Source: a bacterium (GTDB lineage Bacteria; Verrucomicrobiota; Verrucomicrobiia; Limisphaerales; J093). Taken from it: a stretch of DNA of 64,000 nt. Below the pieces are notes generated by a model that saw only the letters and a list, made by a program, of their open reading frames with translations, made no database searches and was not told the DNA's origin. Of this stretch, positions 27,984-37,296 are shown piece after piece. Position 1 is the stretch's first letter. The number at the start of each line of letters is the position of its first letter. A program made the position numbers and the translations under genes. The stretch covers positions 1 through 64,000 of the forward strand of contig JAKANS010000004.1 of the NCBI GenBank assembly GCA_021823625.1, in the 5' to 3' direction.

Positions 27984-29182
27984 TGGTCCGCCAAACCTCG
28001 CACGGCCTGGATGACCTGCTCGACGTCGGCATCCGTCATTGCCGAATACAGCGGCAGGCTCAGGGCGCGCTGGTAATAGGCCTCCGCCACCGGGCATTTG
28101 CCCGGTCCATAGCCGTACTGGCGCCGGTACCACGGCTGGAGATGCACCGGGATGTAAAGCACCTGGGTGCCGATGCCGTGATGGCGCAGGTCTGTCATGA
28201 TCCGGGTGCGGGACCGGCCGAGTTGGACGAAATCCATCTGGACGGTGTAAAGGTGCCAGGAAACCAGCGGTTGCGAGTTGGCAGCTGAGAGTTGAGGGCG
28301 GATTAGGAACGGCAGGCCGGCAAAGGCTTCGTTGTAGCGCGCAACAATCTCGCGCCGGCGCGCCATCAACGCCGGCAGGCGGTGCAGTTGCGACAAGCCC
28401 AGCGCGCACTGGATATCCGTGAGGCGGTAGTTGAATCCCAGTTCCTGCATTTCGTAGGCCCAAGGGCCGGCTTCCGCAAGCGAGTCGCCCACGCGACCGA
28501 ACGACTCGAAACGCGACGCTTCGCGCTCCATCCCGTGGCTCCGGAACAAACGAGCGCGCTGCGCGTATTCGTCATTATCCGTGACCAGCATCCCGCCTTC
28601 GCCCGTGGTCATAGTTTTCACCGGATGAAAACTGAAGACCGTCATGTCCGCCCACCGATGTCCCCCCAACTTCCACGTTCGGCCTTCATGGACAAACCCT
28701 CCGCCCACCCCGTGACAGGCGTCTTCGACGACAATCGCCCCCCGCTCGCGGGCTATCCGGGCGATGGCAGGCATATCACAGGGTTGCCCGGCGTAATCCA
28801 CCGCCACCACTGCGCGGGTGTCGGGTTGCCACCGCTCCTCGAGGGCCGCCGGATCCAAGTTGTACGACACCGTGTCAATGTCGGCGAAGTCCGGAGTCGC
28901 GCCCACGAAGGCGGCGCAGTTGGCCGAGGCGAGGAAGGTGTTCGGGCTGGTGATGACGCGGTCACCGGGGCCCACGCCAGCGACCAGCATCGCCACGTGG
29001 AGGGCGGCCGTCGCGCTGTTCATGGCCACAGCGTGCCGCGCACCCACGGCTTCGGCAAACGCCTGTTCGAACTCGGCCACCTTCGGGCCACAGGTCAGGA
29101 AGTCCGAACGCAGGACCTCGCCGACGGCTTCAATGTCCGCCTCGCTGATATTCTGCCGGCCATAAGGAAGCAACTCAGCCAT
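27980..29182 (-). CDS. pseC: UDP-4-amino-4,6-dideoxy-N-acetyl-beta-L-altrosamine transaminase
   Basis: MAELLPYGRQNISEADIEAVGEVLRSDFLTCGPKVAEFE; SFHPVKTMTTGEGGM. Confidence 0.92.
   Translation of the reverse strand: MAELLPYGRQNISEADIEAVGEVLRSDFLTCGPKVAEFEQAFAEAVGARHAVAMNSATAALHVAMLVAGVGPGDRVITSPNTFLASANCAAFVGATPDFADIDTVSYNLDPAALEERWQPDTRAVVAVDYAGQPCDMPAIARIARERGAIVVEDACHGVGGGFVHEGRTWKLGGHRWADMTVFSFHPVKTMTTGEGGMLVTDNDEYAQRARLFRSHGMEREASRFESFGRVGDSLAEAGPWAYEMQELGFNYRLTDIQCALGLSQLHRLPALMARRREIVARYNEAFAGLPFLIRPQLSAANSQPLVSWHLYTVQMDFVQLGRSRTRIMTDLRHHGIGTQVLYIPVHLQPWYRRQYGYGPGKCPVAEAYYQRALSLPLYSAMTDADVEQVIQAVRGLADQ
28270..28304. repeat. 7-bp periodic repeat inside pseC
   Basis: gttgcga gttggca gctgaga gttgagg gcggatt; encodes PQLSAANSQP. 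Confidence 0.6.
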
Positions 29183-29213
29183 AAGGCTTGAACCTGAAAC
29201 CCGAAGTTGGGGA

Positions 29214-29351
29214 GCACACCCGCCTCGGGTATTGCTGGACGCGCCTCGCGTCCAGCCGTTTCGCATCTGACGTCTTCCTGAACGTTTGGAACGTGTCGGT
29301 GCGCCCGATGTTTTCCGCGAGGGCGCGGAAAATCGCACGCGAGGGGCGTGC
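29214..29351. repeat. cluster of GC-rich hairpins between pseC and pseB (third REP-like family)
   Basis: gctggacgcg-cct-cgcgtccagc (29234-29256), ttttccgcg-aggg-cgcggaaaa (29311-29332), gcacgc-gaggg-gcgtgc (29335-29351). Confidence 0.7.
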
Positions 29352-29389
29352 ACTCCCCGTCTTAATTTCGGTTTTCGGGTTAAAAAGCG

Positions 29390-30439
29390 TCACGGCGTGA
29401 AGTTTGGGTCCACATGCTGGCGGATAAGTTCGCGGATTTGGTCCACGGTGAGCCACTCGGTGTTGCTGCCGCTGCTGTAGTGAAAGCCGTATTCGCAACG
29501 GCGGCCCTTGAAGGCCCTGGCATATTCGTCCGGATTCCAGAGCGGCATGGCGGGAAGGATGACGAAGTGGCGGTCAAACTCGATGGTATTCATCCCGTCG
29601 GTCTCGGTGATCATCTCCTCGTGGAGCTTCTCGCCGGGGCGGATGCCGGTGATGACGCGTCGGCACTCGGGGCCGATGGCCTCCGCGACATCGGTGATGT
29701 GATAGCTCGGAATCTTGGGCACGAACAGTTCACCGCCCCACATGTGTTGCAGGACGTAAAGCACCAAATCCACGCCCTCCTCCAAGGAGATGTTGAAGCG
29801 CGTCATGCGTTCGTCGGTGATGGGCAGCACCCCGGTCCTGCGCTGTTGCAGAAAGAACGGGATGACACTGCCGCGGCTGCCCATGACATTGCCGTAGCGC
29901 ACCACGGCAAGTTTGAGGTCGCGGTGGCCTTTGTAGTTGTTCGCCGCCACGAATAACTTGTCGGAGCACAATTTGGTGGCGCCATAGAGGTTGATCGGGG
30001 CCGTCGCCTTGTCCGTGCTCAAGGCCACCACTTGCTTCACCCCGTTCTCCATGCAGGCGTCAATGACGTTCTGCGCGCCCAGCACATTGGTTTTGATCGC
30101 CTCAAATGGATTGTATTCAGCGGCGGGAACCTGCTTCAACGCTGCCGCGTGGACCACCGTGTCAATATCTTCCATGGCGCGCTTGAGCCGATCCTTGTCA
30201 CGCACGTCGCCAATGAAAAACCGCAGGGAAGGGTATTGTTTGGCCGGATACAGTTGGGCCATTTCAAACTGCTTGAGTTCGTCGCGGGAGAAAACCACCA
30301 CGCGGGCGATCTGCGGATGCTCCCGGTAGATGGTTTCGACAAATTTCTTACCGAACGAACCGGTCCCGCCGGTAACGAGAACTCGTGCGCCGTCGTGCAT
30401 AGGCAATTGCGTCGTTTCCAATCGAATTGAGTCTTTCAA
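29390..30439 (-). CDS. pseB: UDP-N-acetylglucosamine 4,6-dehydratase (inverting)
   Basis: VLVTGGTGSFGKKFVETIYREHPQIARVVVFSRDELKQFEM; AALKQVPAAEYNPFEAIKTNV. Confidence 0.95.
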   Translation of the reverse strand: MKDSIRLETTQLPMHDGARVLVTGGTGSFGKKFVETIYREHPQIARVVVFSRDELKQFEMAQLYPAKQYPSLRFFIGDVRDKDRLKRAMEDIDTVVHAAALKQVPAAEYNPFEAIKTNVLGAQNVIDACMENGVKQVVALSTDKATAPINLYGATKLCSDKLFVAANNYKGHRDLKLAVVRYGNVMGSRGSVIPFFLQQRRTGVLPITDERMTRFNISLEEGVDLVLYVLQHMWGGELFVPKIPSYHITDVAEAIGPECRRVITGIRPGEKLHEEMITETDGMNTIEFDRHFVILPAMPLWNPDEYARAFKGRRCEYGFHYSSGSNTEWLTVDQIRELIRQHVDPNFTP

Positions 30440-30470
30440 TAGAATCCCACTCTCCGCACCGCTGGCCGGA

Positions 30471-32348
30471 TCACTGCCGACCAGGCAGGCTCTGTCCAGC
30501 CGTCCAGTTGAACGGTACCGTTCGTTGCAAATGGCCGTGGTTGGTTTTAAGGTCGGAACGGGTCCACAGGGACACGTCTGGGAAGAAATTACTGGCGAAA
30601 ATCGGCTCCGCCGTTGCGATCGCTGCGGTCGTGGCCACCCATGTCTGATACGCGTTCACGGCCTTGATGACCTGTGTCCGGTTGCTGGCCGTCGGAGCAA
30701 GCATGAAGATTCGGTAGGCCAAAAAGGCCTGAGTAATCAACGCATATTGCTGGTACGAAATCTCCGCGCGACGAATCCAGCCCAAGACACGCACATCCCC
30801 TGCCGCCTCCTGTTTCGCGGCGTCCAGCGCCTGGCGTAGCTCCTGGAGCGTCGCTGCCGGATAGGTGCTCGTGAATGTCACGTCGGGATGACCTACCCCG
30901 GCTACGACCCAGTCATCCTTGGAATGGCGGCAGACCTTGAGCCGCCCGTAAAGGGTGTCGTAGTATTGCTTCATCGCCGGCGCGGCGTTGCCAAAGGTCA
31001 GATTCAAGTACTCCTGATAGACTGCCTGCCAGTCCAGGCTTGGGTCCGTCGCCAGCCGGCCGATCACGTAGTAGGTCGGCCCTTCCGCCCCCCAGTTCTC
31101 CCCTCCCCCGCACCAGTAGATCCCTTGCACGTCGTGGGCGATCCAGTCCCGGATCTTCGCGGCTGCGAGTTCCGGGTAAAAACGCGGTGCAAGGCCGTTA
31201 TCGTAATAAAGGCCCATGTAATAGGTATAGACGGTGATTCCACCGGGAATAGCGCCACGCCAATAGTCCATGGCCTGGTCGTGACTCCCAAAGGCGGTTT
31301 GCAGCAACTCCGTCAAACAGACTTGACCGATCGTGTTCGACGGGTAGGTCGCAAACTGTGTCGGTGGCCGATAGTTCGGATTGTAAATCAGAACGTGCAG
31401 CTTCCGGTCTGGGTACTTACGACCTACGATTTCGGCGACATTCCGCAATGCATTGTGAACCTGGTCGCTGGCGGATAAACCGGAACAAAGCGGGCACTGA
31501 CAGGGCACAAAACCATCCGACTGGCCCAGGGCCACAACTTCATACCCCTCTTTGAACAGTCTCATGGCCCACTTGGCGACCAGTCGCTGCGCATCCGGAT
31601 TGGACAGGCAATACTGCGGGTTTTTGGGATTTGTCGGTTTGATGCGTTTGCCATCGCGCATGACAAAATACTCCGGATGCTCTTGGAAGAGTGAAGCGGG
31701 AACACCATGCACCCAAGTTTCTCCGCCGACGAACATCCGGGTCGCGGTGCGGAAGCTGTTGGCAAGCGACCAGTCCCCCCAGTTCGTAAACCGGCCATGG
31801 ACAAACATGAAAGGCGGGTTGTAGGTAACATCCAAGTCGTCTGGGATCGTAATTGTTTTAAGCTGCGGAATGTGGATACCCATTGGCGTCGGCTGCAGCC
31901 AGTGGAACCCAAGCCGGTCCAGCAAACCAAAGACGGCCCGCACGGTGCCTTGCGCCCTGGTGCCACTAATCATGGGCGTGTCCCGGCCCCAGAGATAAAG
32001 CACGTTCCCCCTGACCGACAGGTGGTAGCCATCCCATTTCAGGTCCGAGGTCGTCGGTCCCGACTTCTGCGCCAAGCGCGTTTCCCCGATCGAGATCAGG
32101 GTGCCCTTGGGTTTTCCGGATTCTTTGAGTACGCGCAACTCCGCGCCGGTGGCCATTTTCAAATACCGCGTGAGTGTGGCGGCGGCCGTTCGTTCTTGCC
32201 TGCTGGCTGCCTGTGGGATGACGATGGTGCACGCTGGCCTGCCTTTTCTAACCAAATCCAAAGCATACACTTTCGCACCGAGGAGCACTCCGAGCACCGC
32301 CCCGGACAACACCAGAATCCGCTTCCTGGTTAATTCGTGGATCATCAT
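30471..32348 (-). CDS. DUF4838 (alpha-glucuronidase-like) secreted protein
   Basis: N-terminal hydrophobic segment; GRFTNWGDWSLANSF, EHPEYFVMRDGKR, ALGQSDGFVPCQCPLC. Confidence 0.7.
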   Translation of the reverse strand: MMIHELTRKRILVLSGAVLGVLLGAKVYALDLVRKGRPACTIVIPQAASRQERTAAATLTRYLKMATGAELRVLKESGKPKGTLISIGETRLAQKSGPTTSDLKWDGYHLSVRGNVLYLWGRDTPMISGTRAQGTVRAVFGLLDRLGFHWLQPTPMGIHIPQLKTITIPDDLDVTYNPPFMFVHGRFTNWGDWSLANSFRTATRMFVGGETWVHGVPASLFQEHPEYFVMRDGKRIKPTNPKNPQYCLSNPDAQRLVAKWAMRLFKEGYEVVALGQSDGFVPCQCPLCSGLSASDQVHNALRNVAEIVGRKYPDRKLHVLIYNPNYRPPTQFATYPSNTIGQVCLTELLQTAFGSHDQAMDYWRGAIPGGITVYTYYMGLYYDNGLAPRFYPELAAAKIRDWIAHDVQGIYWCGGGENWGAEGPTYYVIGRLATDPSLDWQAVYQEYLNLTFGNAAPAMKQYYDTLYGRLKVCRHSKDDWVVAGVGHPDVTFTSTYPAATLQELRQALDAAKQEAAGDVRVLGWIRRAEISYQQYALITQAFLAYRIFMLAPTASNRTQVIKAVNAYQTWVATTAAIATAEPIFASNFFPDVSLWTRSDLKTNHGHLQRTVPFNWTAGQSLPGRQ

Positions 32349-32507
32349 GGAACTACCGTCCGCTGCCCCTGCCCATTGGGCGCTCCGGAGCGGGCAACGA
32401 CCAAGGCTGGGGCAAAGGACCAGGCGGTCCTCTAGCGGGACTGTGAAGCCAGAAGCAAAGCGCACTGGACTACGGCACTGCGGTTGGTTACCGCGGCGGT
32501 TGATGAG

Positions 32508-33389
32508 TCAATGGGCGGGGGTACCGGCGTCACGTATCACGTCGGCCAGAAAGGCTCGGAACTCGACACTGAGATCCTCGCGTCTCAAGCCGTAAAGGAC
32601 ATTGGTTTTCAGGAAATCAAGCTTGTTGCCGATGTCGTGGCGCCGGCCATCGAGGGTCACGCCATAGATGGCCACGTCCCGCACCATCAGCCGCATGGCA
32701 TCGGTGAGCTGGATTTCATTCCCCTTGCCCCGCGGTGTTCGTTCGAGATAGTCGAAGATCCGCGGGCTGAGGACGTAACGTGAGGCGATCGCCAAGTTTG
32801 AAGGGGCCTCGCCGGGGGGTGGCTTTTCCACCAGGTCCTCAACGAGGTGCAGCCCATCCCCGATCGACCGTCCCTGGATCACGCCGTAAAGCCCGACTTT
32901 GGCAGGGTCCACCGCCTCCAGCGCCACCACGCTTTCGCCGTAACGCTCATAGACCTCCATGAGCCGACGGCAGAGGGACGTAGGCGATTGGATCAGTGTG
33001 TCGCCCAAGAGCAGCAGGAACGGTTCGTTGTTGACGTGGTGGCGGGCGTGCCGGACGGCATCGCCGAGGCCGTTCAGTTCTTTCTGCCAGATGAAATGGA
33101 TGTCGGCCAGGTTCGAGACGCGACGGATGGCCTCCAACTCTTCCGTGCGGCCTTTGGCCTCCAGGCCGGCCTCGAGTTCGAAGTTACGGTCGAAGTGCTC
33201 CTCGATGGCCCGCTTTCCCCTGCCAATGATGATGAGAATGTCGGTGATGCCCGCCTCCACCGCCTCTTCCACGACATACTGGATCACCGGCTGATCCACG
33301 ATCGGCAGCATCTCTTTGGGCTGCGCTTTCGCAAAGGGCAGAAACCGGGTGCCCATGCCGGCGGCGGGAATGACGGCTTTGCGGATCAT
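32508..33389 (-). CDS. galU: UTP-glucose-1-phosphate uridylyltransferase family
   Basis: KAVIPAAGMGTRFLPFAKAQPKEMLPIVDQPVIQYVVEEAVEAGI. Confidence 0.93.
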   Translation of the reverse strand: MIRKAVIPAAGMGTRFLPFAKAQPKEMLPIVDQPVIQYVVEEAVEAGITDILIIIGRGKRAIEEHFDRNFELEAGLEAKGRTEELEAIRRVSNLADIHFIWQKELNGLGDAVRHARHHVNNEPFLLLLGDTLIQSPTSLCRRLMEVYERYGESVVALEAVDPAKVGLYGVIQGRSIGDGLHLVEDLVEKPPPGEAPSNLAIASRYVLSPRIFDYLERTPRGKGNEIQLTDAMRLMVRDVAIYGVTLDGRRHDIGNKLDFLKTNVLYGLRREDLSVEFRAFLADVIRDAGTPAH

Positions 33390-34384
33390 GGTGTGATCAC
33401 CGGCTTGAAGACCCGGACACCCATGAGCTGGAGCCTGGCCACCAGCGCTTCGTACATGGCTTCGTCGGTGTAAGTACCGATGATGGCGCCTCCAGAGCCG
33501 GTGAACTTGGCACTGGCGCCCACCGAGCGCGCCGCCTCGACCAGGCGCAGGTTACCGTCACTGATCCGGCAGATTTCGCGTCGTTTGTCGAAGTTGCGGT
33601 TGAGCAAATCCGGGACGGGTCTCAGATCGCGCCGCAGCAGGCAGTCCCGCACCTGGTCCGCCAGGCCGGCCCAGTACTGCATCGCCGCCAACACGGCTGG
33701 CTCGCCGTGATTGAACCGGCTGCGGAGATCGTTGTGCAGCACTTCGGTGCCTTCGGCCAGGTCCGACCGATAGGCAACGTACAGTGGCGGCAGCAGGGCG
33801 GGATCCAACTCTTCGTACCGCCCGTGCCCCTGCTCCTGCATAAACTGCCGGTCGAAATCCATGTACACTACGCCTTCATAGACTTGAATCACTCGATCCT
33901 GCAGTCCAGCCGGGATGCCTAGCTCCTCGGTTTCAACCGACAAGATCAAGCCGGGTTGGATTGGTTTGGGAATATCAACCTGGTAAAAGTGCATCAGCGC
34001 GCGCAGACAGGCCGTGATGATGGCACTGGAACCGGCTAGCCCCACCTGGCTGGGAATGTCCGAGCCATACCGCAAGGTGAAGTTCCGATCGTGCAGACGG
34101 AAGCTGTGCTGGTGGCAATAATCAAAGAAGCGTTTGACCGTCGCCTTGAGCAGGCGGATGCCGCCATAGTAACCGTACCGGCGCACGTCCATGGCGAGCT
34201 CGCCGATATTCTTGAAGGCCGAGTGGTCCCGTGTGTTGGGCAGGATCTCCAGCTCGGGACTTTCCCACAATAGCACCTCCGCCCGGAGGTTTCGGATGAT
34301 GAACGAGATGGTCTTGCCGTGGTAACCGTCGGATGGGTTGCCGACCAGCCCGGCACGTGGATGGGCCTGGGTGCGGATGATCAT
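33386..34384 (-). CDS. GHMP kinase, glucuronokinase-like
   Basis: HPRAGLVGNPSDGYHGKTIS; SQVGLAGSSAIITA GHMP P-loop; 4-bp overlap with galU. Confidence 0.75.
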   Translation of the reverse strand: MIIRTQAHPRAGLVGNPSDGYHGKTISFIIRNLRAEVLLWESPELEILPNTRDHSAFKNIGELAMDVRRYGYYGGIRLLKATVKRFFDYCHQHSFRLHDRNFTLRYGSDIPSQVGLAGSSAIITACLRALMHFYQVDIPKPIQPGLILSVETEELGIPAGLQDRVIQVYEGVVYMDFDRQFMQEQGHGRYEELDPALLPPLYVAYRSDLAEGTEVLHNDLRSRFNHGEPAVLAAMQYWAGLADQVRDCLLRRDLRPVPDLLNRNFDKRREICRISDGNLRLVEAARSVGASAKFTGSGGAIIGTYTDEAMYEALVARLQLMGVRVFKPVITP

Positions 34385-34418
34385 GGGAGCCCCCTAAATC
34401 CCGGCACACAAACCAATA

Positions 34419-34446
34419 CGTTGGTCACCTGGATGACCAACGCTAC
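34419..34446 (-). repeat. hairpin with GTAG foot
   Basis: Minus strand GTAG-CGTTGGTCA-TCCAGG-TGACCAACG. Confidence 0.6.
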
Positions 34447-34806
34447 CCTTTCGCGCGGACTTGGAGCGCGGTGTGGATGAGACACGGCACCGGCAGATCC
34501 ACGATACCGATCAGGTCGTAGTCCCATGACATTCCGCCAGAACCCAAGCAAACTGAATCGAGCCAGAGCACACTGCTTTCCGGCAGTGGTCTGCACATGC
34601 CTTGGCCTCAGTGCCTGGCCGTGAAGGGAAGTCAGAGTCCGGTCCTGACTGCAGAATCGGTCCGATGCGACCGACGAGCTGTCGCGGCCAGGGCAGAGAC
34701 GCCGACGCCGCCATGATCGTCGATCGTTCGATCAGCACGGCGAAAGCTTAGCAGGATTCCTGCTGAAAACTGTGAGGATGGCTTGCCGCCTGGATCGTCC
34801 CGCGCA

Positions 34807-34896
34807 GGTAGGGTCGGTTCTCCGGAGCGGGCCGCGTTTTGTGCGGACATCTTGGAAAGATGTCCCACCAGGTGGGGCCGATTCTCCGAACGGGCC
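34807..34896. repeat. three REP hairpins (plus, minus, plus)
   Basis: GTAGGGTCGGTTCTCCGGAGCGGGCC; ggacatctt-gga-aagatgtcccac; GTGGGGCCGATTCTCCGAACGGGCC. Confidence 0.75.
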
Positions 34897-34960
34897 GGTC
34901 CCCGCCGCCTAGCAGAGGCCCCCCCACTTGTCTCCGCCTCCGGGCGTACCCTTATGGCTC

Positions 34961-35410
34961 CTAAACCAGTCTGCGGGCATGGCCAATCGCCCGATCGCAG
35001 ATCGCGTCGAGCACGGGTTTCTGTTCCCGACAATAAACGAAGATCTCGGCGGCGCGGGCGCCGGCGTAATCGTGTGCAATGATATTCCGCACGTCCTTCA
35101 TTTCGCGCAAGTCCGCCGCGCGCTCCACAAAGCCACGTTTCTCGGCCCGGTTGATGACGTCCAGCAACGTGCCTTCAGGGCGCAACTCCAGCCGGTCCAG
35201 GCTCCTCAGCACCTTGTTGACCAGCAAATCCACGGTTCGCGCAAAGCGGCTGCAAAACGCCTCCACACTCTCCAATTGCGCTGGCGTCGTCCCCGCCAGG
35301 AAATCCGACAGCCCGCCCACCTGCCGGTAGGAGTAGTCGAGGTGTTGGCGAGCTTGCTGCAGTTCGGCCAGATGTTGTCGAAGGAATTCCTGAGCGACTT
35401 CCGGCTTCAT
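34961..35410 (-). CDS. HEPN-domain protein (HepT-like)
   Basis: RNIIAHDY (RX4HXY); paired with NTase upstream. Confidence 0.8.
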   Translation of the reverse strand: MKPEVAQEFLRQHLAELQQARQHLDYSYRQVGGLSDFLAGTTPAQLESVEAFCSRFARTVDLLVNKVLRSLDRLELRPEGTLLDVINRAEKRGFVERAADLREMKDVRNIIAHDYAGARAAEIFVYCREQKPVLDAICDRAIGHARRLV

Positions 35411-35694
35411 AGACGCGCACCGGTTTCGCGGGCGACTCGCGCCAAGGGATCTTCCAATTGATCGCGCCGCCGCAGGGTCAGGTCCAGTTGCTGCCAGCCG
35501 ATGCGGTCCAGGATCCCACGGCGCAACCGCAACAGCCCGCGGAAACCCAGCCGGTCGCTAATCACCAGCAGATCAATGTCGCCCCCCCGGCCGGTGTCCG
35601 CGGCGCGCGACCCGTAGAGGAACACTTCCGCCTCCGAATCCAAGGCCCGCACCTCCTCCCGGATGGCCTGGACTTCCTGGGCGCTCAACCTCAT
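35407..35694 (-). CDS. nucleotidyltransferase-domain protein (MNT-like)
   Basis: EVFLYGSRAADTGRGGDIDLLV; 4-bp overlap with HEPN gene. Confidence 0.8.
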   Translation of the reverse strand: MRLSAQEVQAIREEVRALDSEAEVFLYGSRAADTGRGGDIDLLVISDRLGFRGLLRLRRGILDRIGWQQLDLTLRRRDQLEDPLARVARETGARL

Positions 35695-35725
35695 GCCGGA
35701 AGCATTCCACGAACCCCTGATGCCG

Positions 35726-35893
35726 TCAAATTGCAGTCCACGCGCCGGTGGGAACACTGCGCCGGTGGCGGGAGGCGGGCGAACCCTCTCCGCAGTCTTC
35801 GTTCACGACTTCGAGCAGCCCCGGCCCACCCAGCGTCCGATGCACCTCCACCGCACCGTCAACCGTAATCCGGCCGATCTCGTTTTCGTTCAT
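35726..35893 (-). pseudogene. truncated GxxExxY-family protein
   Basis: MNENEIGRITVDGAVEVHRTLGGPGLLEVVNEDCGEG, then unrelated sequence to a stop at residue 55. Confidence 0.65.
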
Positions 35894-36097
35894 GAGAACC
35901 CGTTTTTTTTAACGCAAGGTCGCCAAGATCATAAGCCGCCAGGATTTCCCCTCTTTTACTGGTGCGCCTTTGCGCCTCCGCGTCTCCGCGCCTCTGCGTT
36001 AATCTCTCTCGTGCCGCCTGTCATCCCGCTTCCTTCTCCTGGGGGAGAAGGTCAGGATGAGGGCGGGCGAAAGAACCGATATGGGCTTTTGCCGTTC

Positions 36098-36140
36098 GGC
36101 CCGTGCCGCCGGTGATGAGCAGGGTTTTTTGTTTAAACAT
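36098..36140 (-). pseudogene. tiny N-terminal remnant of CapD/PseB-type dehydratase
   Basis: MFKQKTLLITGGTG then runs directly into a hairpin repeat. Confidence 0.45.
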
Positions 36141-36192
36141 AGGGTTTTAGCAAGATGACGAGACGACAAAATACCCCGATGTTGGCAGCGAC

Positions 36193-36561
36193 TTAATCTT
36201 CCAGGGGCAAAATCCGCAGGCGCGATTTATGGCCTATGACGGTAATCAACGCGCCACGCCGGAGCGCCGCGCCATGCTGTTTGAGGATGAGAATAACGTC
36301 TTCACCGATGCTGGCCGGACGCACGTCATCGAGCCGCAATTGGATGACACTGGGCAAACCGGCGCGGGTTTGGAAAAGCAGTTTGGTAAAATCGAGATCC
36401 TGGGTCAGCACCACGGCTGCGTTCTCATTCGCCCAAAGCACGATGTCCGAATCCGGGGCGTTGACCGGACCGAGTTCGCGCCAGTGGCGGGCAGTGTGGC
36501 CGTGCGACTGAAGATACGCGACCCATGAGACGGGAAGGCAGTTGTCAATGACAATGGTCAA
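36193..36561 (-). CDS. DUF5615 PIN-like protein (putative toxin)
   Basis: IVIDNCLPVSWVAYLQSHGHTARHW; NAAVVLTQDLDF. Confidence 0.75.
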   Translation of the reverse strand: MTIVIDNCLPVSWVAYLQSHGHTARHWRELGPVNAPDSDIVLWANENAAVVLTQDLDFTKLLFQTRAGLPSVIQLRLDDVRPASIGEDVILILKQHGAALRRGALITVIGHKSRLRILPLED

Positions 36562-36791
36562 GCGGGCTGAAGCTCAATTTCACGTTCGCGGGTGAGCCAG
36601 GTGGCGTAAGCCAAACAGGCTTTGATGTCGTCCGCTTCAAGGTCGGGATAATCGGCGAGAATTTGCTGTTCGGTCGCGCCGGAAGCCAGGAGACCAAGAA
36701 TGGTGGTGGCCGGAATTCTCATGCCGCGAATGCAAGGCAATCCCGTCATGACGGCCGGATTCACCGTGAGGCGTTTCAAAATTTCTTTCAT
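36558..36791 (-). CDS. DUF433 protein (putative antitoxin)
   Basis: VMTGLPCIRGMRIPATTILGLLASGATEQQILADYPDLEADDIKACLAYA. Confidence 0.85.
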   Translation of the reverse strand: MKEILKRLTVNPAVMTGLPCIRGMRIPATTILGLLASGATEQQILADYPDLEADDIKACLAYATWLTREREIELQPA

Positions 36792-36867
36792 GGTGTTACT
36801 TTAGCAGTCGTTTTTGGTTTTCGCACGAACAGATTGATGCTCACGCCTGCCCCCGGCCCGGTGGCAG

Positions 36868-36984
36868 CGGTCAGTCCTCACTTTTGACATGGCGGGGCCC
36901 GGGTGGGGCCGAAGGCGGGCGCATCAAAACGGAAAGCGGAAACAGCCAAGCGCCAACACTGAACATTCAACATTCAACTCGGAA
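36868..36984. repeat. dispersed CTCACTTTTGACA repeat (copy A) followed by 7-bp periodic array
   Basis: cggtcagtcctcacttttgacatggcggggcccgggtggggccgaaggcgg, then acggaaa gcggaaa cagccaa gcgccaa cactgaa cattcaa cattcaa ctcggaa. Confidence 0.8.
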
Positions 36985-37131
36985 CAGAAAGGGGGCGGCC
37001 TATACCAGAGGTCGGATGACGGATTTTTTAACCACGAAACACACCCAATACACGAACCATTCGGCAAAAGGCTAAAGGGTTGACATTCTTCCCGGTGAAG
37101 TAGCTCTGTACTTCACGGGGCAGGGAAAAAA

Positions 37132-37296
37132 CTAGGAGGAGGAGGTCGGCGCTCGCTGGCTGCGGATTTGGGCACGGCAACGTTCACCGACGCCATGCAA
37201 ATAAGCCAGCCGCTGTTCCGGGGTCATGGCATCAAGTCGGCGGCTGGTCGCCTCCCGCCATTTGCGGGACTCGGCCACGGCATCAAACTTTTTCAT
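37132..37296 (-). CDS. small 54-aa protein downstream of and overlapping the PIN gene
   Basis: MKKFDAVAESRKWREATSRRLDAMTPEQRLAYLHGVGERCRAQIRSQRAPTSSS; absent from ORF track because short. Confidence 0.5.
   Translation of the reverse strand: MKKFDAVAESRKWREATSRRLDAMTPEQRLAYLHGVGERCRAQIRSQRAPTSSS

Noticed and set aside
34381-34740. Short ORFs in the gap between the GHMP kinase and the HEPN gene
   Set aside because: No motifs; region looks like intergenic sequence with a GTAG-footed hairpin.
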